The notes: generated from the letters alone by a model not told the origin. DNA of 64,000 nucleotides from Linum tenue (GCA_946122785.1 CAMGYJ010000002.1:71948724-72012723); one strand, 5' to 3'; positions 45,850 through 58,777 are shown, counted from the first letter of the stretch. Numbers and translations: made by a program.

Positions 45850-46416
45850 GAAATTTCAAGACTAGAGATTTAAAAAACCTCAAAATATTTGTTTTTGGAA
45901 GATTTGCCCTCAATTATTTCGAAATCCCTCTTTGACTTCTTTCTTCTTTCAATTTTGTTCCTTTACTTTTAATAAAATCCAAGCTTACCCTCACCAACAC
46001 AAATCAAATCCTTTTTCATCTCATTCTTTCTCTCCTCCCGGCCCCTTCGCCGCTTCTTCATCTCCTTCTTCCTTTGCTCCGCCATCGTGACAATATCCTA
46101 ATTTGTACAATCTCCAGATTCATCAGGATCTGGAGATTTTTACGTTGATTTTACGAGGATGAACTTAAAGCACGCGCACCTGCCCACTACACTTATCCTC
46201 ATCATAGTGGGTTGGTTCTTATTGAGTGAATTTGGGGATGACTTGTCCAATGCCAATCCCACTGTATATGTTGATTTTTTTTCCCCTGCGCAATACTGTG
46301 TTAATGTATTTTTATTTTATGGTTTAATACGGTGTCGTCATGTTATTTGATTGAGCAGGATTCGACAAAACAAGCCAAGTTTTTCAGACGAGAGTCGAAC
46401 CAAAATTGAAGACTGA

Positions 46417-46772
46417 GAAAATAAAATAGCAGTCACTATCATTTTTCCACATTTCTTAGGGAACTTTTATCATATTTAACGGATTTCTTCCTGGAATGAA
46501 GATAAATATTGTGCAAGACTGTTAGTCCAATCCCAAAATTGAGCTTAAAACTATATTTCTTTTTATTTTCTGCATAATACTATGTATTAATGAGATTGGA
46601 TTTAACTGGACTGAATTTTTGGGCTTTTATTTGTTTTTGTTCGTTGCTGCCTACAGAACTGTTGGGCCGTTAATCTGAACCCCACATTGCCGATAAGAAA
46701 ACACCCATTGAAAGTTGAAACGACCATACGAAAACCTACACCAAAAAAAAAAAAAAAAACCACCTTCCTCTC
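46417..46772. other. Intergenic, promoter of the plastid DUF3598-like gene
   Basis: 3' flank of broken copy D and the upstream region of the next gene. A run of 18 A at about 46742-46759 lies just before the ATG at 46773. Nothing else recognised. Confidence 0.5.
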
Positions 46773-49107
46773 ATGGCTTCTTCTTCTGCTCTCTCCTTCC
46801 TTCCATTAACTCAATCCCCCAAGCTCTCTGCTCGGAACCCACTTCCAAACTCCCATTCATGGCGCCCGCGTCCCCCTCGCCCTAACGCACCATCCTCCTC
46901 CTCCTATATATCTGCCTCTATCGGAGATGGGCCCAATGCCACGGAGCCCATAACCGTTGAAACTCTCCACCGGTTCTTTGAACTCAGCGTTGGCAAATGG
47001 CACGGCTCCTTCTACGTGAGAATTCCGGACGAGCTTTCAATTCCTTCTTCTTTGTTGCTTGCTCTGACTAGAGGGTTTATTTTTTGGCTGTTCGTTTCTT
47101 TGGGGTTACCTTCCTCCAGCAATTCAATGCTCATGGGAAGTTGATGCAAAGGGTGAGTACGCGGCTCTCTGCAAGTACCTATGGAGAAGATGATCTGATG
47201 AGCCTCATTCAAACGTATGTATGGACGGCAACTCGAACTTGCTTTTTCCTTACATTTACTCGAGTGGCTCTTCTCTGCTCGTCAATGTGATTGAGGCAAC
47301 AATTTGGGTTAGAATTGTGCTTCTACTTTCCGCTCTTTGTGTTTAACTGTCCCGTTGCATTCTATCAAATTGATCCTTCAAATTTGGTTGGTTGCCTGAA
47401 AAGTAGTCCTCGGGAGAAATCTAGTTTGGGTAAAGACACTGGGATTTGGTTGTGACATTCGGTCATAACTCATAAGTTGCTGTGTACATCTTTTTGATGT
47501 TATGTCAAGAGTTTCAATTATGAATCTTGCCTCCAATTGATGGAGGCTATAAGGATAATCTTAAGTATTCAAGCGTTTGTTTGCAACGTGAATTAAATAA
47601 CTAAGCAGATCGTAGTTTCACCTGTTTGCTTCTCGTTGTTCATCTCTCTGAGTTCTTTCTGCAACTGTGAATATAATCTAATTACTTCTCTGGTCATAAT
47701 TTTAATCAGGCTATACATAAAACAACCTCCATTGTCAGTCTCAGACCCTAACGAAGATCCGGAATGGGCAGAATACAAGATCAAAGAGACCAATATGTTT
47801 ACTGTCGACAGATATCAGCAGGTGAGTTCATTTTCGTTCTTCACGGCAAAATGCTACTGAATTAATGATCTTTTAACCATGTGCTTGAAACATCTTATAT
47901 TGTACTCTATACTATTGGTGTTTCCTACTGAATGTCCATAATGATTAGTCTGCAGATTGGCTTTTTCCCCGACACAAGGGCTTTCGCCTTAAGGTACCAG
48001 ACCGCTGGCATGCTGGAGACTGTTTTGAGGCAAGGTGTGTTGGGTGAAAATGACACAGGAGAAGAGTCTCCCAGGTGAAAGGATCTTGCTTTCACTTATC
48101 TCTTGGTTTACTTGCCATGACAAACAAAATAAAGTACATTGCTTTATATAAGAGAAAACTGTTTTTCTATCTGTAGGAATCTTAAGCTTCCTTCACGAAG
48201 GCCTTCTATAGTATGCGAGAATTGTTTATATTCGCAAGACATAGATAGTAGGCGGGCAAGAGCCTTTCACGTTATGAACCCTGGAGGTGACCTAGATATG
48301 CTTCTTGTGTTCCTGGAAGATAGAGGGGATGGGAATCATCCTCCTCCTTCACTTGGCAATCTTGGAGTAAGTTAAAATCAACTGAGAAATGTTCTTTATG
48401 GATCCAAGGAGATATAGCATTGGTTTACTTTTTATGACAGTAGGATTTCGTTGCATTGATTCCAGCAGACTGCTGGAAGGGTTGAGCCGTTTCTTGGCAG
48501 GTGGGAAGGTCATTCAATGACAAAGCGAAGTGGTGTTTATGGATCAACACTTACTGAAGCTGATTCTGTTTCTTTACTTGAGATGAACGATAAGGGTCAG
48601 CTCATCCAGGTACGACCATCACTTTAACGCACACATCCACTTTCCAGGATCCCTTCTCATCCAGGGGTTTTGCATCATGCCATGAGAATTTAGATTGTCT
48701 GATCGTTATGGAAATTTTAGACTGATTCATTTGCTTTGCTCACCAGCTGTTGTGAGCAGAGGCTGGTAGTTCAAGCTTTTAAGTATCTTACATACCTCTC
48801 TGAAAACTGTCATTAGGATATGACATCGAATACTAGAGCAAACAACGTTGCGACCAAAGTGCATTGGAGTGGTACCCTGGTGGATAATCTGATCATTTAT
48901 GACGGAGGATACCAGATAACTCTGTTGCCGGGAGGGATGTACATGGGATGCCCTTGCGATATAGCAAAGAGCGTTGCGGAATCCAAGTCGTTTCATCTGG
49001 AGTTTTGTTGGCTTGAATCTCCTGGGAAGAGACAGAGACTTGTTAGAACTTATGACATTGAAGGTTTGGCAGTATCATCCACATACTTCTCCGAGACTAA
49101 AGTTTAA
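46773..49107 (+). CDS. Plastid-targeted protein, cyanobacterial DUF3598-like
   Basis: Seven exons: 46773-47015, 47120-47214, 47710-47821, 47956-48074, 48177-48366, 48466-48609 and 48817-49107. Phases agree throughout, giving 397 residues. The first ~60 residues are Ser/Pro/Arg-rich, a plastid transit peptide. The mature part starts FFELSVGKWHGSFY and ends with LLPGGMYMGCPCDI, FHLEFCWLESPGKRQRLVRTYD and VSSTYFSET. This resembles the cyanobacterial DUF3598 proteins, thought to have a lipocalin/calycin-like fold. The resemblance is from memory of the pattern, and the biochemical role is unknown. Exon 6 has a tandem acceptor (cagcag), so proteins with or without one Gln are both possible. The second intron contains a LINE-tail-like repeat at 47410-47467. 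Confidence 0.72.
47410..47467 (+). repeat. Intronic copy of a LINE-tail-like repeat
   Basis: Matches about 25187-25246 (tctagtttggg, aagacactg, atttggttg, ttcggtcata) at high identity over some 58 bp. In the first location it follows a LINE RNase H domain, so both may be 3' ends of one LINE family. Confidence 0.5.
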
Positions 49108-51365
49108 GTCTTTGATTCTGATTGTGTCGTGTTGGCAAGTAAAAGCTTGAGTACAGACGCCATGTAATAGTATATTGCAACACCGGAATTGACAAAATGA
49201 TGGTGGAATTTTGTTATTTGGGAGAGAATTAGCTGGAGTGCTTGAAATTAGTATTCTCGGCATAGTGAGGGAGCTGGAGAGCTTGAAATTAGATGAGTCA
49301 AATTTATGCATATCATTTCCATGTTTCTATGCTCTCTTGTACGAATTTGGGTACGCTGTATATGTGGTTTTTGTGTAAGCACGTAGTTTTGTTGTCGGAC
49401 TAGACATCTCGTGATGACTTTATCTATAACTGTTATATGTACGCGGTAGTAATTTGAACACTCATTTGCATTCAGTCATGTAAACATGGTAACTGAAGTG
49501 TCTCTTGTGGATGATCTTCAAGTAACTAGCATTTTTTTCTCAGTATAGAGGATTCGTTTACTTGTGATGATAAATTTGGTTTTCAGAGCTTGTGAAACAT
49601 CTCAAATCTTAAATTAATTATTCTTTCCCACAATGGAATAACAATGAATATTCATAAAAAAAAAACAATGAAATAAACCCAATCACCATGAGTGGATTGG
49701 ATGTTGTAAATTAACTTATGAATTTTATTCAAACCCCATTAGTGGATTTTAGCCTAACACATCATTTGATAATCACTTTTTAGTTAGAATTTAAGACAAA
49801 ATGAATTCTCAGACGTTCGAATAGTTGGATTTTCGATTCATATTATGATGATTTTGAAATTCGTCATTATTGAACACTCTCTAACATTTTTAACGGTAGT
49901 TATTTTATGATTTCAATTATTTAAACGATGACAACTACACATATTGAGAGACTATTTTTTTTTCCCGCTCAAAATGGTGTGACATCGACCATTCATTTAA
50001 CCTATTTCAATATTTCTCTACTACTGATCAATCTAACAGACAAAATCATCATTGAGAACAATAAGTTTCTACACTTTGCAATTTACAAACCCTATATTTT
50101 CTTAAACAATTTATTCATTTCAAGTTCAACACTTGGTCGATAGCCAAACGACTCCCAACTCCGAAGGAGTATTTTGTGCACGTGACAGTTGGAGCATATG
50201 GAAGAAAATGACATTTTGTAGTTGACGTGGCCCATGGGAAACTACTGGATTAGGTTGGGTGGGATATTTTATTTTATTTATTGTCTTATGACAAGTTGAG
50301 GGTTTTGTTCTTGATGGCTAATTGGCTACCGACAAATACACCCCACCATATCATCAATTTCTTTCATCATAAATATGGGTGACAAATAAACAATTTATCA
50401 AAAGATATTTACGATTTTTTTGCATTTTTCTCTAAATAAAGCGATTAAATAAAGTCTAATCTTTATAAATCGACTATTTGGGAATTTCAAATTTGTTATA
50501 ATCAAAATATAGCTATATTCCAAGGAGTAACAAAACTAAGATAAAATTATTTTTAGATAATGATGACCTAGAAAAACTATATAATCAATCAAGAAATTAC
50601 TTCTCTATATACATGCGCTAATCGGACCTGTAAAAGATGAACCATACAACTCCTAGTCTCAACCACAATCACATACTGTGAATGACTAGGTGTAGCAATT
50701 TCAATAAGGTATTTGGCTCTTTATGGGTATGTTTACATAACAATGTGCTTAACCCTTACTTCCCAGACGGTCTTGACATCATGAACAACTTCAACCAACT
50801 CTTGGAACTCCTAATTTCAATAAAAAAAGTTCGAAAGAAGAAAATATTATTCTTTTTTATACTACGTGCAAGACATAAAGCAAATGATGACTTATTGATA
50901 TTTAAATCCAACCTTATAAATGGTGATTTTTGAAATAAACATTTTCCCCCTAATAAACGTCAATTTCCATGCCTCAATTATTTTAGTAATCAATTAGAGA
51001 AGACAAAACAAAGCAATAAACCGCTTAAAAGACAAAAAAGTTGAATTGTAAAAATAAGTAACAAAAAAAAAAAAATTCAAAAATCAATTCCCGTCTTCCT
51101 CTTCTTCTTCAACAGCGAGATATTAATTAATTATATATATATATATATTAAAAAAACTAAACTTTGCGAGTTGCAGATTGAATAGTCAACACCCAGCAAG
51201 GAAAAAGCTTCCCTTTTCCCTCCTCTGAATCTCCATTTCATTTTCTGAGAGAAAAGCAAACGACGATTACGCTGTCGGAACAACTCCAACTCTAAGCAAA
51301 CGACTTGAGATCGGAGCAGATAGTAAATCAGTTAGTGGGTTATAGCTCCAATCAGGGGGAGTTTG
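49108..51365. other. Intergenic, AT-rich; WRKY promoter region
   Basis: No gene. A (TA)n tract lies at about 51132-51148, some 220 bp before the WRKY start. The proximal region is rich in A and pyrimidine runs. No W-box cluster was counted. Confidence 0.5.
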
Positions 51366-54300
51366 ATGGCAGAGAAACGAGATTCTTCCGCATCAACAAC
51401 GGCTTTGCCTCGGCCTACAACCATCACCCTTCCTCCTAGGCCGTCGATGGATACTTTCTTCTCCGGCGGGCTGAGCCCGGGGCCCATGACTTTGGTCTCA
51501 AGTTTCTTCAACGACAGTTACCAGGGTGGTGGAGAAGATTGCCGGTCCTTCTCCCAGCTTCTCGCGGGAGCTATGGCTTCTCCGCTTGCTAGGCCTCCCT
51601 TTTACCCTGACTTTTCTCCCCAAAACCCTCCTTCCACAGCCGCCGGCGGTGGCTTGTCTTCTACACAAGATGCTGCTGCTGCGGCTGGAAGTGGTGGGTT
51701 TGGGTTCAAGCAGAGCAGGCCTATGAATTTAATGGTTCCTCGGTCTCCTCTATTTACGGTTCCACCTGGGTTGAGCCCTTCTGGGTTGCTTAATTCGCCT
51801 GGGTTCTTCCCTCAGGTAATTTTTCTGCTATTCTTCTCTGGCTGGTTTTGTAGGTTGGTAGTTAATTGGGATGATTAGTTAGCTGTTCCTCTTGTTAGGT
51901 TTATAGATTGTTGAGATAACGCTTGAAACAGGGCGAGTTTATGTAAAGCTTGTATCTTTCAGTTTCACAAATGAAGAATTTGGCCACCAGTTTAGACTGC
52001 TAATGGAAACTGGAGTTATGTCCCTCATTTGTTTGGAGCAATTGTGCTCGATTGTAGGTAGATATACTTCGTGCCTCCAAAACTTAGGAAATGTATGGTC
52101 TTTCTGTTTAACCATTAAGTAACGATGTTTCCTTCTGTCATTTTCTCCTATGTTTTCTTCGATCTTGTTGTGATTTCATGTTTCAAGTTGAGGAGTTAGA
52201 AGTTGCTCATTGCCTTAGCATGTTCTGATGCATATATAACTATATCATGTGTTTGCACAATATGGCTTAAGATGAAATATCTTCTATCCATCATGTATTA
52301 CTGGGAATAGATGGACGAGATATTTCATTATGTTGATTTCTTGTGGCTAATGTTTGTACTTGGAATATGCAGACTTGCAGACATGTGAGAACAGAAACAA
52401 TGTTTGTTACATGTGAAATTAGGACTTGATTGTATCATTTAATATCTTGAACTTTCTCAGAACGTGATATGCAGAACATTCGTGGACACAAAAACTCGTT
52501 TCGAGGTGTTTATATATGTTCATCTATGTGTATGCAGAGTCCCTTTGGGATGTCACACCAACAAGCTTTGGCACAGGTGACAGCACAAGCTGCACTTGCT
52601 GCTCAATCTCAGCATATGCACATTCAAGCCCAATATCAACCTTATTCAGGGACTGCTCCATTGGAAGTAGCGCCAATGCAACCATCTTATACTGCTGCTG
52701 CTAAGGATTCACAGTGGCAGATGCCACCCACAACTTCTAACCCTCAAGCTACTGTGGTGGAGCCATCTTCTGAGGTTTCTCATTCGGATAGGAAATCGCA
52801 GACAACGCCTCCTCCTCCTCCTGCTGCTGCTGCTGATAAACCTGGTAATGATGGCTATAATTGGAGAAAATATGGGCACAAGCCAATTAAGGGCAGTGAA
52901 TTTCCGAGGAGCTACTACAAATGCACACACCCGAGCTGCCCTGTCAAGAAGAAAGTAGAGCGTTCCAGAGAAGGCCAGATAACTGAAATCATCTATAAAG
53001 GCCAACATAACCATGAGCTTCCTCAAATGAATAAGCGTGCCAGGGGCGACAACAGTGTTCAAAATGTGGCCATCAGTTCGCAGGCTAAAAGTGAACCTGT
53101 TACACAAGCTCAGCTTGGTGATACTAATAAACTTGATCAAAGAGCACCGCCTTATTCAGGTGATGGTAGGGATAAGGAATCCAGTCAAATGAACTTTGCA
53201 GACCAACCTGAACCTAGTGGCCGTGGGGAACCTGCTGGCGATCCAATTGCAGCTGAACAAGATTGTGCTGATGATGCACCTAATCCAAAGAGAAGGTAAC
53301 TTTTTAGGCTAAGAGGTCATTTGGATGTTGGAATCTTAAAATGAGGGATGAATGGTGAAATATTTGGAATTTAAACGGATGGAATTCAATTCATGATAGA
53401 TTTTGAAAATGCTGTTCGGATGGACTACTTGAGCAAAGAAATTGTAAAATATGGGTAAAAAATTACTAAATTGGTGGTACTGACCAATCTTACCTTCCAT
53501 TGAGAGATTCGGGAGGAGAGATTCTCCAATTCCATCAAGTTGTGATCAGCCTATTTAGACATGCAAATGAATTTACGATTTCCTTCAGTTGATGGAATTC
53601 AAAGCTAATATTATCACTCAATTCCCTCATCCAACTGACGGCTTAAAGATTTCTGCATAGCTTACTCCTTATGTCATATGGCTACCTTTTCGTGCATTAA
53701 GAAGTTTCTCATGGTGTAACTACTCAGGCAAATGGACGTGGGAACATCCGAGGTAGCTTTATCTCACAAAACAGTGACAGAGGCAAAAATCATTGTTCAG
53801 ACAAGAAGTGAAGTTGATCTTTTAGATGATGGCTTCAGGTGGCGCAAGTATGGCCAGAAAGTTGTGAAAGGGAACCCTCATCCTAGGTATTTTATTGCTC
53901 TTTATCCATATTTTTCTTGTCATCATGCCTTCATATATATGGGACATGTAGCAATCCTGTGTGTTCCTACTAGTGACTTTTGCGAATTCAGTCTTATGTT
54001 GCTATGGGAATGCTTAAAGCTGGTTAAGGTTTTCATTATTTTCAGTTCCGAGTTCCTTGTTTGTTAAGCTACTGAAGAAAATTCGCAGTCAGATGATAAT
54101 GTCACTATCCTGCAGTTAATTGCTTGATTAACATGACAGGACATTTTCCCCGAAGGTTTTGAAATCTACTGGTTAGAACCAGTAGATTTCAGTTGAGAAT
54201 TATCATCCAGTCCTTACATGACCATTGACCAGTGATCCTCTTAAGCATATATGACAAAATGGTCTCTGTAATCCGAGAACCTCAGATGCTGATGCAAGAG

Positions 54301-54612
54301 ATAAATTGTTTGTGAAACAGGAGCTACTACAAATGCACGAGCGCAGGATGCAATGTTCGTAAGCACGTGGAGAGAGCTGCAGCCGACCCCAAGGCCGTTA
54401 TAACTACGTACGAGGGGAAGCACAATCACGACGTCCCTGCAGGAAGAAACAGTGGCGCTAATACAGCTGCACAATCGAGGCTTCAAAGCACGGCAGTTTC
54501 TCAACCGCAGCAGCAGCCTGCACCCGTTGAAGGTATGAACTTTGGAAACAACAATAACGAGGAGCAAAGACCAGTGCTTCTTAGGCTCAAAGAAGAGGAA
54601 GTTGCCGTATAA
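51366..54612 (+). CDS. WRKY: Group I WRKY transcription factor, WRKY3/4-like
   Basis: Exons 51366-51815, 52538-53295, 53728-53886 and 54321-54612 encode 552 residues. The N-terminus has [13 protein letters not shown] and [11 protein letters not shown], then FTVPPGLSP and [15 protein letters not shown], all found in Arabidopsis WRKY3 and WRKY4. The first WRKY domain (about residues 252-310) reads WRKYGHK at 259-265, with C-x4-C and HNH zinc ligands. The second (about 434-500) has canonical WRKYGQK at 441-447, and its coding sequence is split after the PR position, the conserved group I intron site. A basic PNPKRR precedes it as a possible nuclear signal. In group I factors the C-terminal domain does most W-box binding, so DNA binding is likely kept. 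The protein ends [10 protein letters not shown]. Confidence 0.92.
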
Positions 54613-57545
54613 GGTGAGACGAGACTTGTGCCCAATACACAGTGCAGAAAGAACACGCATGTGAAAAACTTGATGGATGATTTCAAAGCTTAGTCGAACA
54701 TTTTGTGCTCTTTCCTTTGTTTATACGATTTTTTGGTTTCCACTCCCCTCTCTAGGTAGAGGGTGTGCTTATTATATTACTTTTAATTTTATGTATTGTC
54801 CCCCCCTGCAAATATGTATGGTGTATGATCTCTGTATAGAACATGACAATACGCTTGGCAAAACAGAACAGGAAAGACAACTGGTTCATTGAATTTGCAG
54901 CTACTGGATTGATTGAAATGGTGATTTATTTTTTGTTGTTGTTGCTTTCTTACATAACATTGTATCATTGAGTTGGTTCCAGATGGATCGAGCACCGGTA
55001 TATATGTGGTTCAATATTACAATGTGTGCTAGTTACGTCTAGAGTAAACCTTTCTCTCATACCTTAGTCCTTAACGAAATGAGGCGAAAGCAGTGCAGAC
55101 TAGAAAGCAAAAAGTGCAGAAGCCTATACCCCATTTTGGACTGGAGGTATTGGCCCTAAACCTGAGATGCAATGCTATCAGCCGAAGGGATGATACCGCT
55201 GTTGTTGCCGAAGGAATCATTTGGAGATTGTCAAAACGTGCATGGAGAACATCGCCGAAATGGGAGACTAACTAAGACGACCGTTTTTCAGATCCTCTAC
55301 CAAGGTAGTGGCCAAACAAATAAACAAAGGAGAGAAGGGAGAAGAAACTAAAACACTACCAATGGAGAGGGAAGAGAAGCCTCCACCATTTTTAGCCTAT
55401 AAAAGCATGCTTTCGTTTGCCGCGGAGATGCTAGCACCAATCTTGAACCTGACAAAGCGGTGAGATCATCATTTCATCGCTCTTAGTGGGGCAGTTCTTT
55501 AACTGCAGCTGAAGTCCTTGTGCTACTACTAATCGTTACAGTAACTGCAGACATCAGTCCCGGCGCCGCTCGATCGAGGCAACACCATTTGTCATGTTAA
55601 ACTTAAAGGTAGTGATTGCCAGAGATGTCTTTCTGATATTCTAAAGTATTTGAAGCCATGTGACGCCTTTACAACAGATAGCGACGGAGTGTCGGAGTGA
55701 GAACATCGGTGTTCTTTTTTTTTTTTTTTTTGTTGAATATAGATTTAGATTACAAAAAATACAAATCTAAAAAATATATACAAACTTATCTATTATACTC
55801 CAACAGGGACTCCAACCCATAAAATTCTGGGAAAATATATGGAATTAATGTAAGCTCGTCTTTTTAAAAAATAACAGCAACGATAAATACACCATGAAGG
55901 AAAATCGATCCATTAAATCACTACCTACTCCATTTCAAATCTTGTTCTTAAAGTAGTTTAAAGCTGAAAATGAACTTTCAACAGTACTTGTAGGTGTTGG
56001 TGGTACAATCAAAAGTAGCTTCAATTTTGATTAGGAATTGGGATATTATGAGTTTGAGGTTTGAATTTAAATGTTCATATGTTAATACATAAATATGTGT
56101 GCCCACATGGTCCACAAGTGACTTTCGGCGGAGGTTTTTCGGCCAATCACATTGTCAATAAGATCCATCACATATAGTCAAATAGGTCAACCACAATATT
56201 GGTCACGTCAACCAGAGTGGCCAGGCCACATGAGTCATGACCAATTAGGGAGATCACTTCTGCTATTGGATTGATTGAATTGGTGAGTTCTTTTGCTTTC
56301 TTTCATAACATTTGTACTATTGAGTTGGTTTCCAAATGGAGCGAACAAATGACAAAGACACTTATTTTTAGGCGTGTCACCTATGCATCTCGCACGGCAA
56401 GGGGCAGATGGGAGCTCATGTAAAGAAAAGGCAGGACTGCTCAACACATAAAATAAAACTTGTTAGCGGGCAAAATTCACCGCGTTTCCTTTCTAAGGGG
56501 TAATTGTTGAAACACGTGTTGAGTAATACTAGACTTCAAGGCCCAAGGAGAAACCCATTTGGCCCAACCTAGTGAAAGTAGAGGAAGCCAACCTCGTCAG
56601 AATCGCTTATCTCTGCTGACAACAACACAAATTATGCCTATATGCGGTCTATCCTATGATGGGATATGAGTTAGATTTCCTGGCATAAAGCGTCGATGGG
56701 TACCATAAGATATGTGTATGACTGAGCATTAATTGTCTGTCGGCCCCCTAGTAAATGGGACATGCTTAGGGCGCCTGACATGACATTTAATGCCCTAAAC
56801 TCTAGTAGATTGGTAACTTGTGATTGGATGTGGTTAGGAATGACAATTGAACAGAACTCATGGATACCCAATCCGATTCAATCCATTTCAAGTCGGTAAC
56901 ATCCAGTGTTGACGGGTTTTGGGTCGGAATGACAATTGTTACTTTAATGGAAGGATAGATTATTTGAAATTGTTCCGAATGTTAAGATATTTTGTTAAAG
57001 TGTAATAGATAGTGGATGTATCGGGAAGAAGGAACTGAAAATGGCAAAAATTCAGTAGCGGCTGTGAGAAACGATGGAGGAGGACAATTTAGAATTCTGC
57101 TGACAATGTTTCGGGATGAGATGTGAATTGGTGGGCGAAGGCGAGGATTAGGCAGAGCAGATCTGGTATATATGGATTCGATAGCGGCCGTGATAAACGA
57201 CGGGTGGGGACAACTTAGAATTCCTCCGACAGTATTTTGAGATGTTCTATGGATTGGTGGGCAAATCAGCAGGCGATAGATGAAAATTCAGTGGATAATA
57301 GCTGTCGCGGAGAAACTAGTGAACAATAGTTGAAAATTTGAACAATAACTGAGATGGGAAACTTAGAGGACAATAGATGTACACCCAATGAACAATATGT
57401 TAGCACAAAGGTTTTCAAATGAGAGAATGAGGTAAAAGACTGTCTTCTAAAATTGTAGAGTTTAGGAGAAAGGAGATGTGAGTGAAGGAAAGCAAACCAA
57501 ATAAAGGCTGTCCACTTGCATTTAGAAGAGTTTGGGAGCCACTAA
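54613..57545. other. Intergenic, repeat-bearing, no gene
   Basis: Holds the WRKY 3' flank, a diverged copy of part of it at 56258-56346, a poly-T run near 55716, and a tandem pair of about 125-bp units at 57057-57290 (both containing acttagaattc or atttagaattc and gattggtgggc). No recognisable protein. Confidence 0.5.
56258..56346 (+). repeat. Diverged duplicate of the WRKY 3' flank
   Basis: Stretches such as ggattgattgaa, ctttcttwcataacatt and attgagttggtt occur in the same order and spacing as at 54907-54994, just past the WRKY stop. It suggests a local duplication of which only this part remains, or an unrecognised repeat present in both places. Confidence 0.5.
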
Positions 57546-58086
57546 TAGGGATGGAAAAATTATTTGCAACCGTGGATATTCGTCTGAATCCGACCTAATT
57601 AGGTAGGGTAAAATTCGAACCCGAAAGATTTTCGGTGGGGACGGGTAAAAACCAAACCCGAATATTGCAGGCAATGGGTGGACACGATTTTCACACTATC
57701 CAACCCGAACCCGCCAGATTATACACATGCATATGTATTTTGTCTAGAAATGATCATTATTTTCTCAAAATATTTTATATTTAGCATACAAATATAATAT
57801 TTTCATAAAATTTAATGTTTTTAATTAATTTTCTTCATTCTAGTAATTTATTGTCGTACTTTTTCCCTTATGTAATGTGAGTATACGTGTGAATGTTAAG
57901 ATGTTGGTTGTAGTTATAAAGAGAAAAAATTACGCATGGATACCCGAAACCCGAATGGGTATGGGCATGGTTTGATTTTTTTGTCCTATTGTTATGCGAG
58001 TATGAGTATGGGTAAAACCCGAACTACTTTGAGTAAGGTAACGGATATAGATTATCCGTCCCCGACCCGAGTCTTTGCCATCCCTA
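57546..58086. mobile_element. hAT-like MITE, tagggatgg family, copy 2
   Basis: Perfect 8-bp duplication gccactaa (57538-57545 and 58087-58094). Ends tagggatgg and ccatcccta are inverted. The interior matches the copy at 25684-26129. No coding capacity. Confidence 0.82.
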
Positions 58087-58777
58087 GCCACTAATGAATA
58101 GTAGCAATCAACCTTGAATTTTATATATTAAAATATTTAATAAACTAAACTTTTGGCCCGCACTTTGCAGCGGCAACAAAAAAATTATATTTTGAAATTT
58201 ATTCACTTATTTAATAATTTATTTGAAATAAAATAATTCATAAAATCTGGATAAGATAGCTCTATAAGTTTTACCTAGTGTCTTAATCAGTAAAAATGAA
58301 TTACGTCATAAGTATGTTCAAGTGATACATTAGCTTTACATAATGTATTTGCAATATACATATCTCTTATAGAATAATGTTATGTAATCTTTTGTATTTG
58401 TAATATACATATCTCTTATAGAATAATGTTATGTAATCTTTCATAGTTGATGGAATCATGAATATTTAAGTTAATAATAAAGAAATTAAATCACAGAAAG
58501 TATCAAATTTGATTAAACGGTTACATACAAAATAAATGACCTTACACAAACTTTGTATATGTTAACTGTTGAGATGGCCATTAGTTTATTTAATAATAAA
58601 GTAATTTTCGTTTAAACATGGACTTAAAAAGAGGTAAACACTACTAGGTATGTCTAATTGATACATAAAGTATCAATATGTTTGTTAAAGCAATGACTTG
58701 ATTGATTCTTTCAGTGCCGGCTGCTCAAGTTTAAAAGACCCAGCTCCCAAGCTCAATCAAAACCATCTTCCCATCCC
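58087..58777. other. P450 upstream region with a tandem repeat
   Basis: AT-rich. A 49-bp unit (gtatttgyaatatacatatc...) is repeated head to tail at 58345-58393 and 58394-58442, almost unchanged. No gene before the P450 start. Confidence 0.6.

Larger units (their letters stand above)
42268..46416 (+). pseudogene. Broken NDR1/HIN1-like copy D, interrupted by Pack-MULE and MITE
   Basis: The ATG at 42268 opens the usual N-terminus (SQSPLLPQHH, Pro-rich). The frame then shifts and the membrane helix and first half of the ectodomain are missing. Homology resumes in another frame at about 42460 (DVTFSIQLRAEGVDVGKHVV, then YYLARISCNPFWIG). At 42701 a 1.8-kb element is inserted, with the 10-bp duplication gttctggatc. 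Ectodomain coding resumes at 44523 and reaches the conserved donor at 44594/44595. The last exon with the QNKPS...RTK tail is at 46359-46416, so the intron is 1764 bp and contains a hAT-like MITE. No functional product is expected. Confidence 0.8.
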
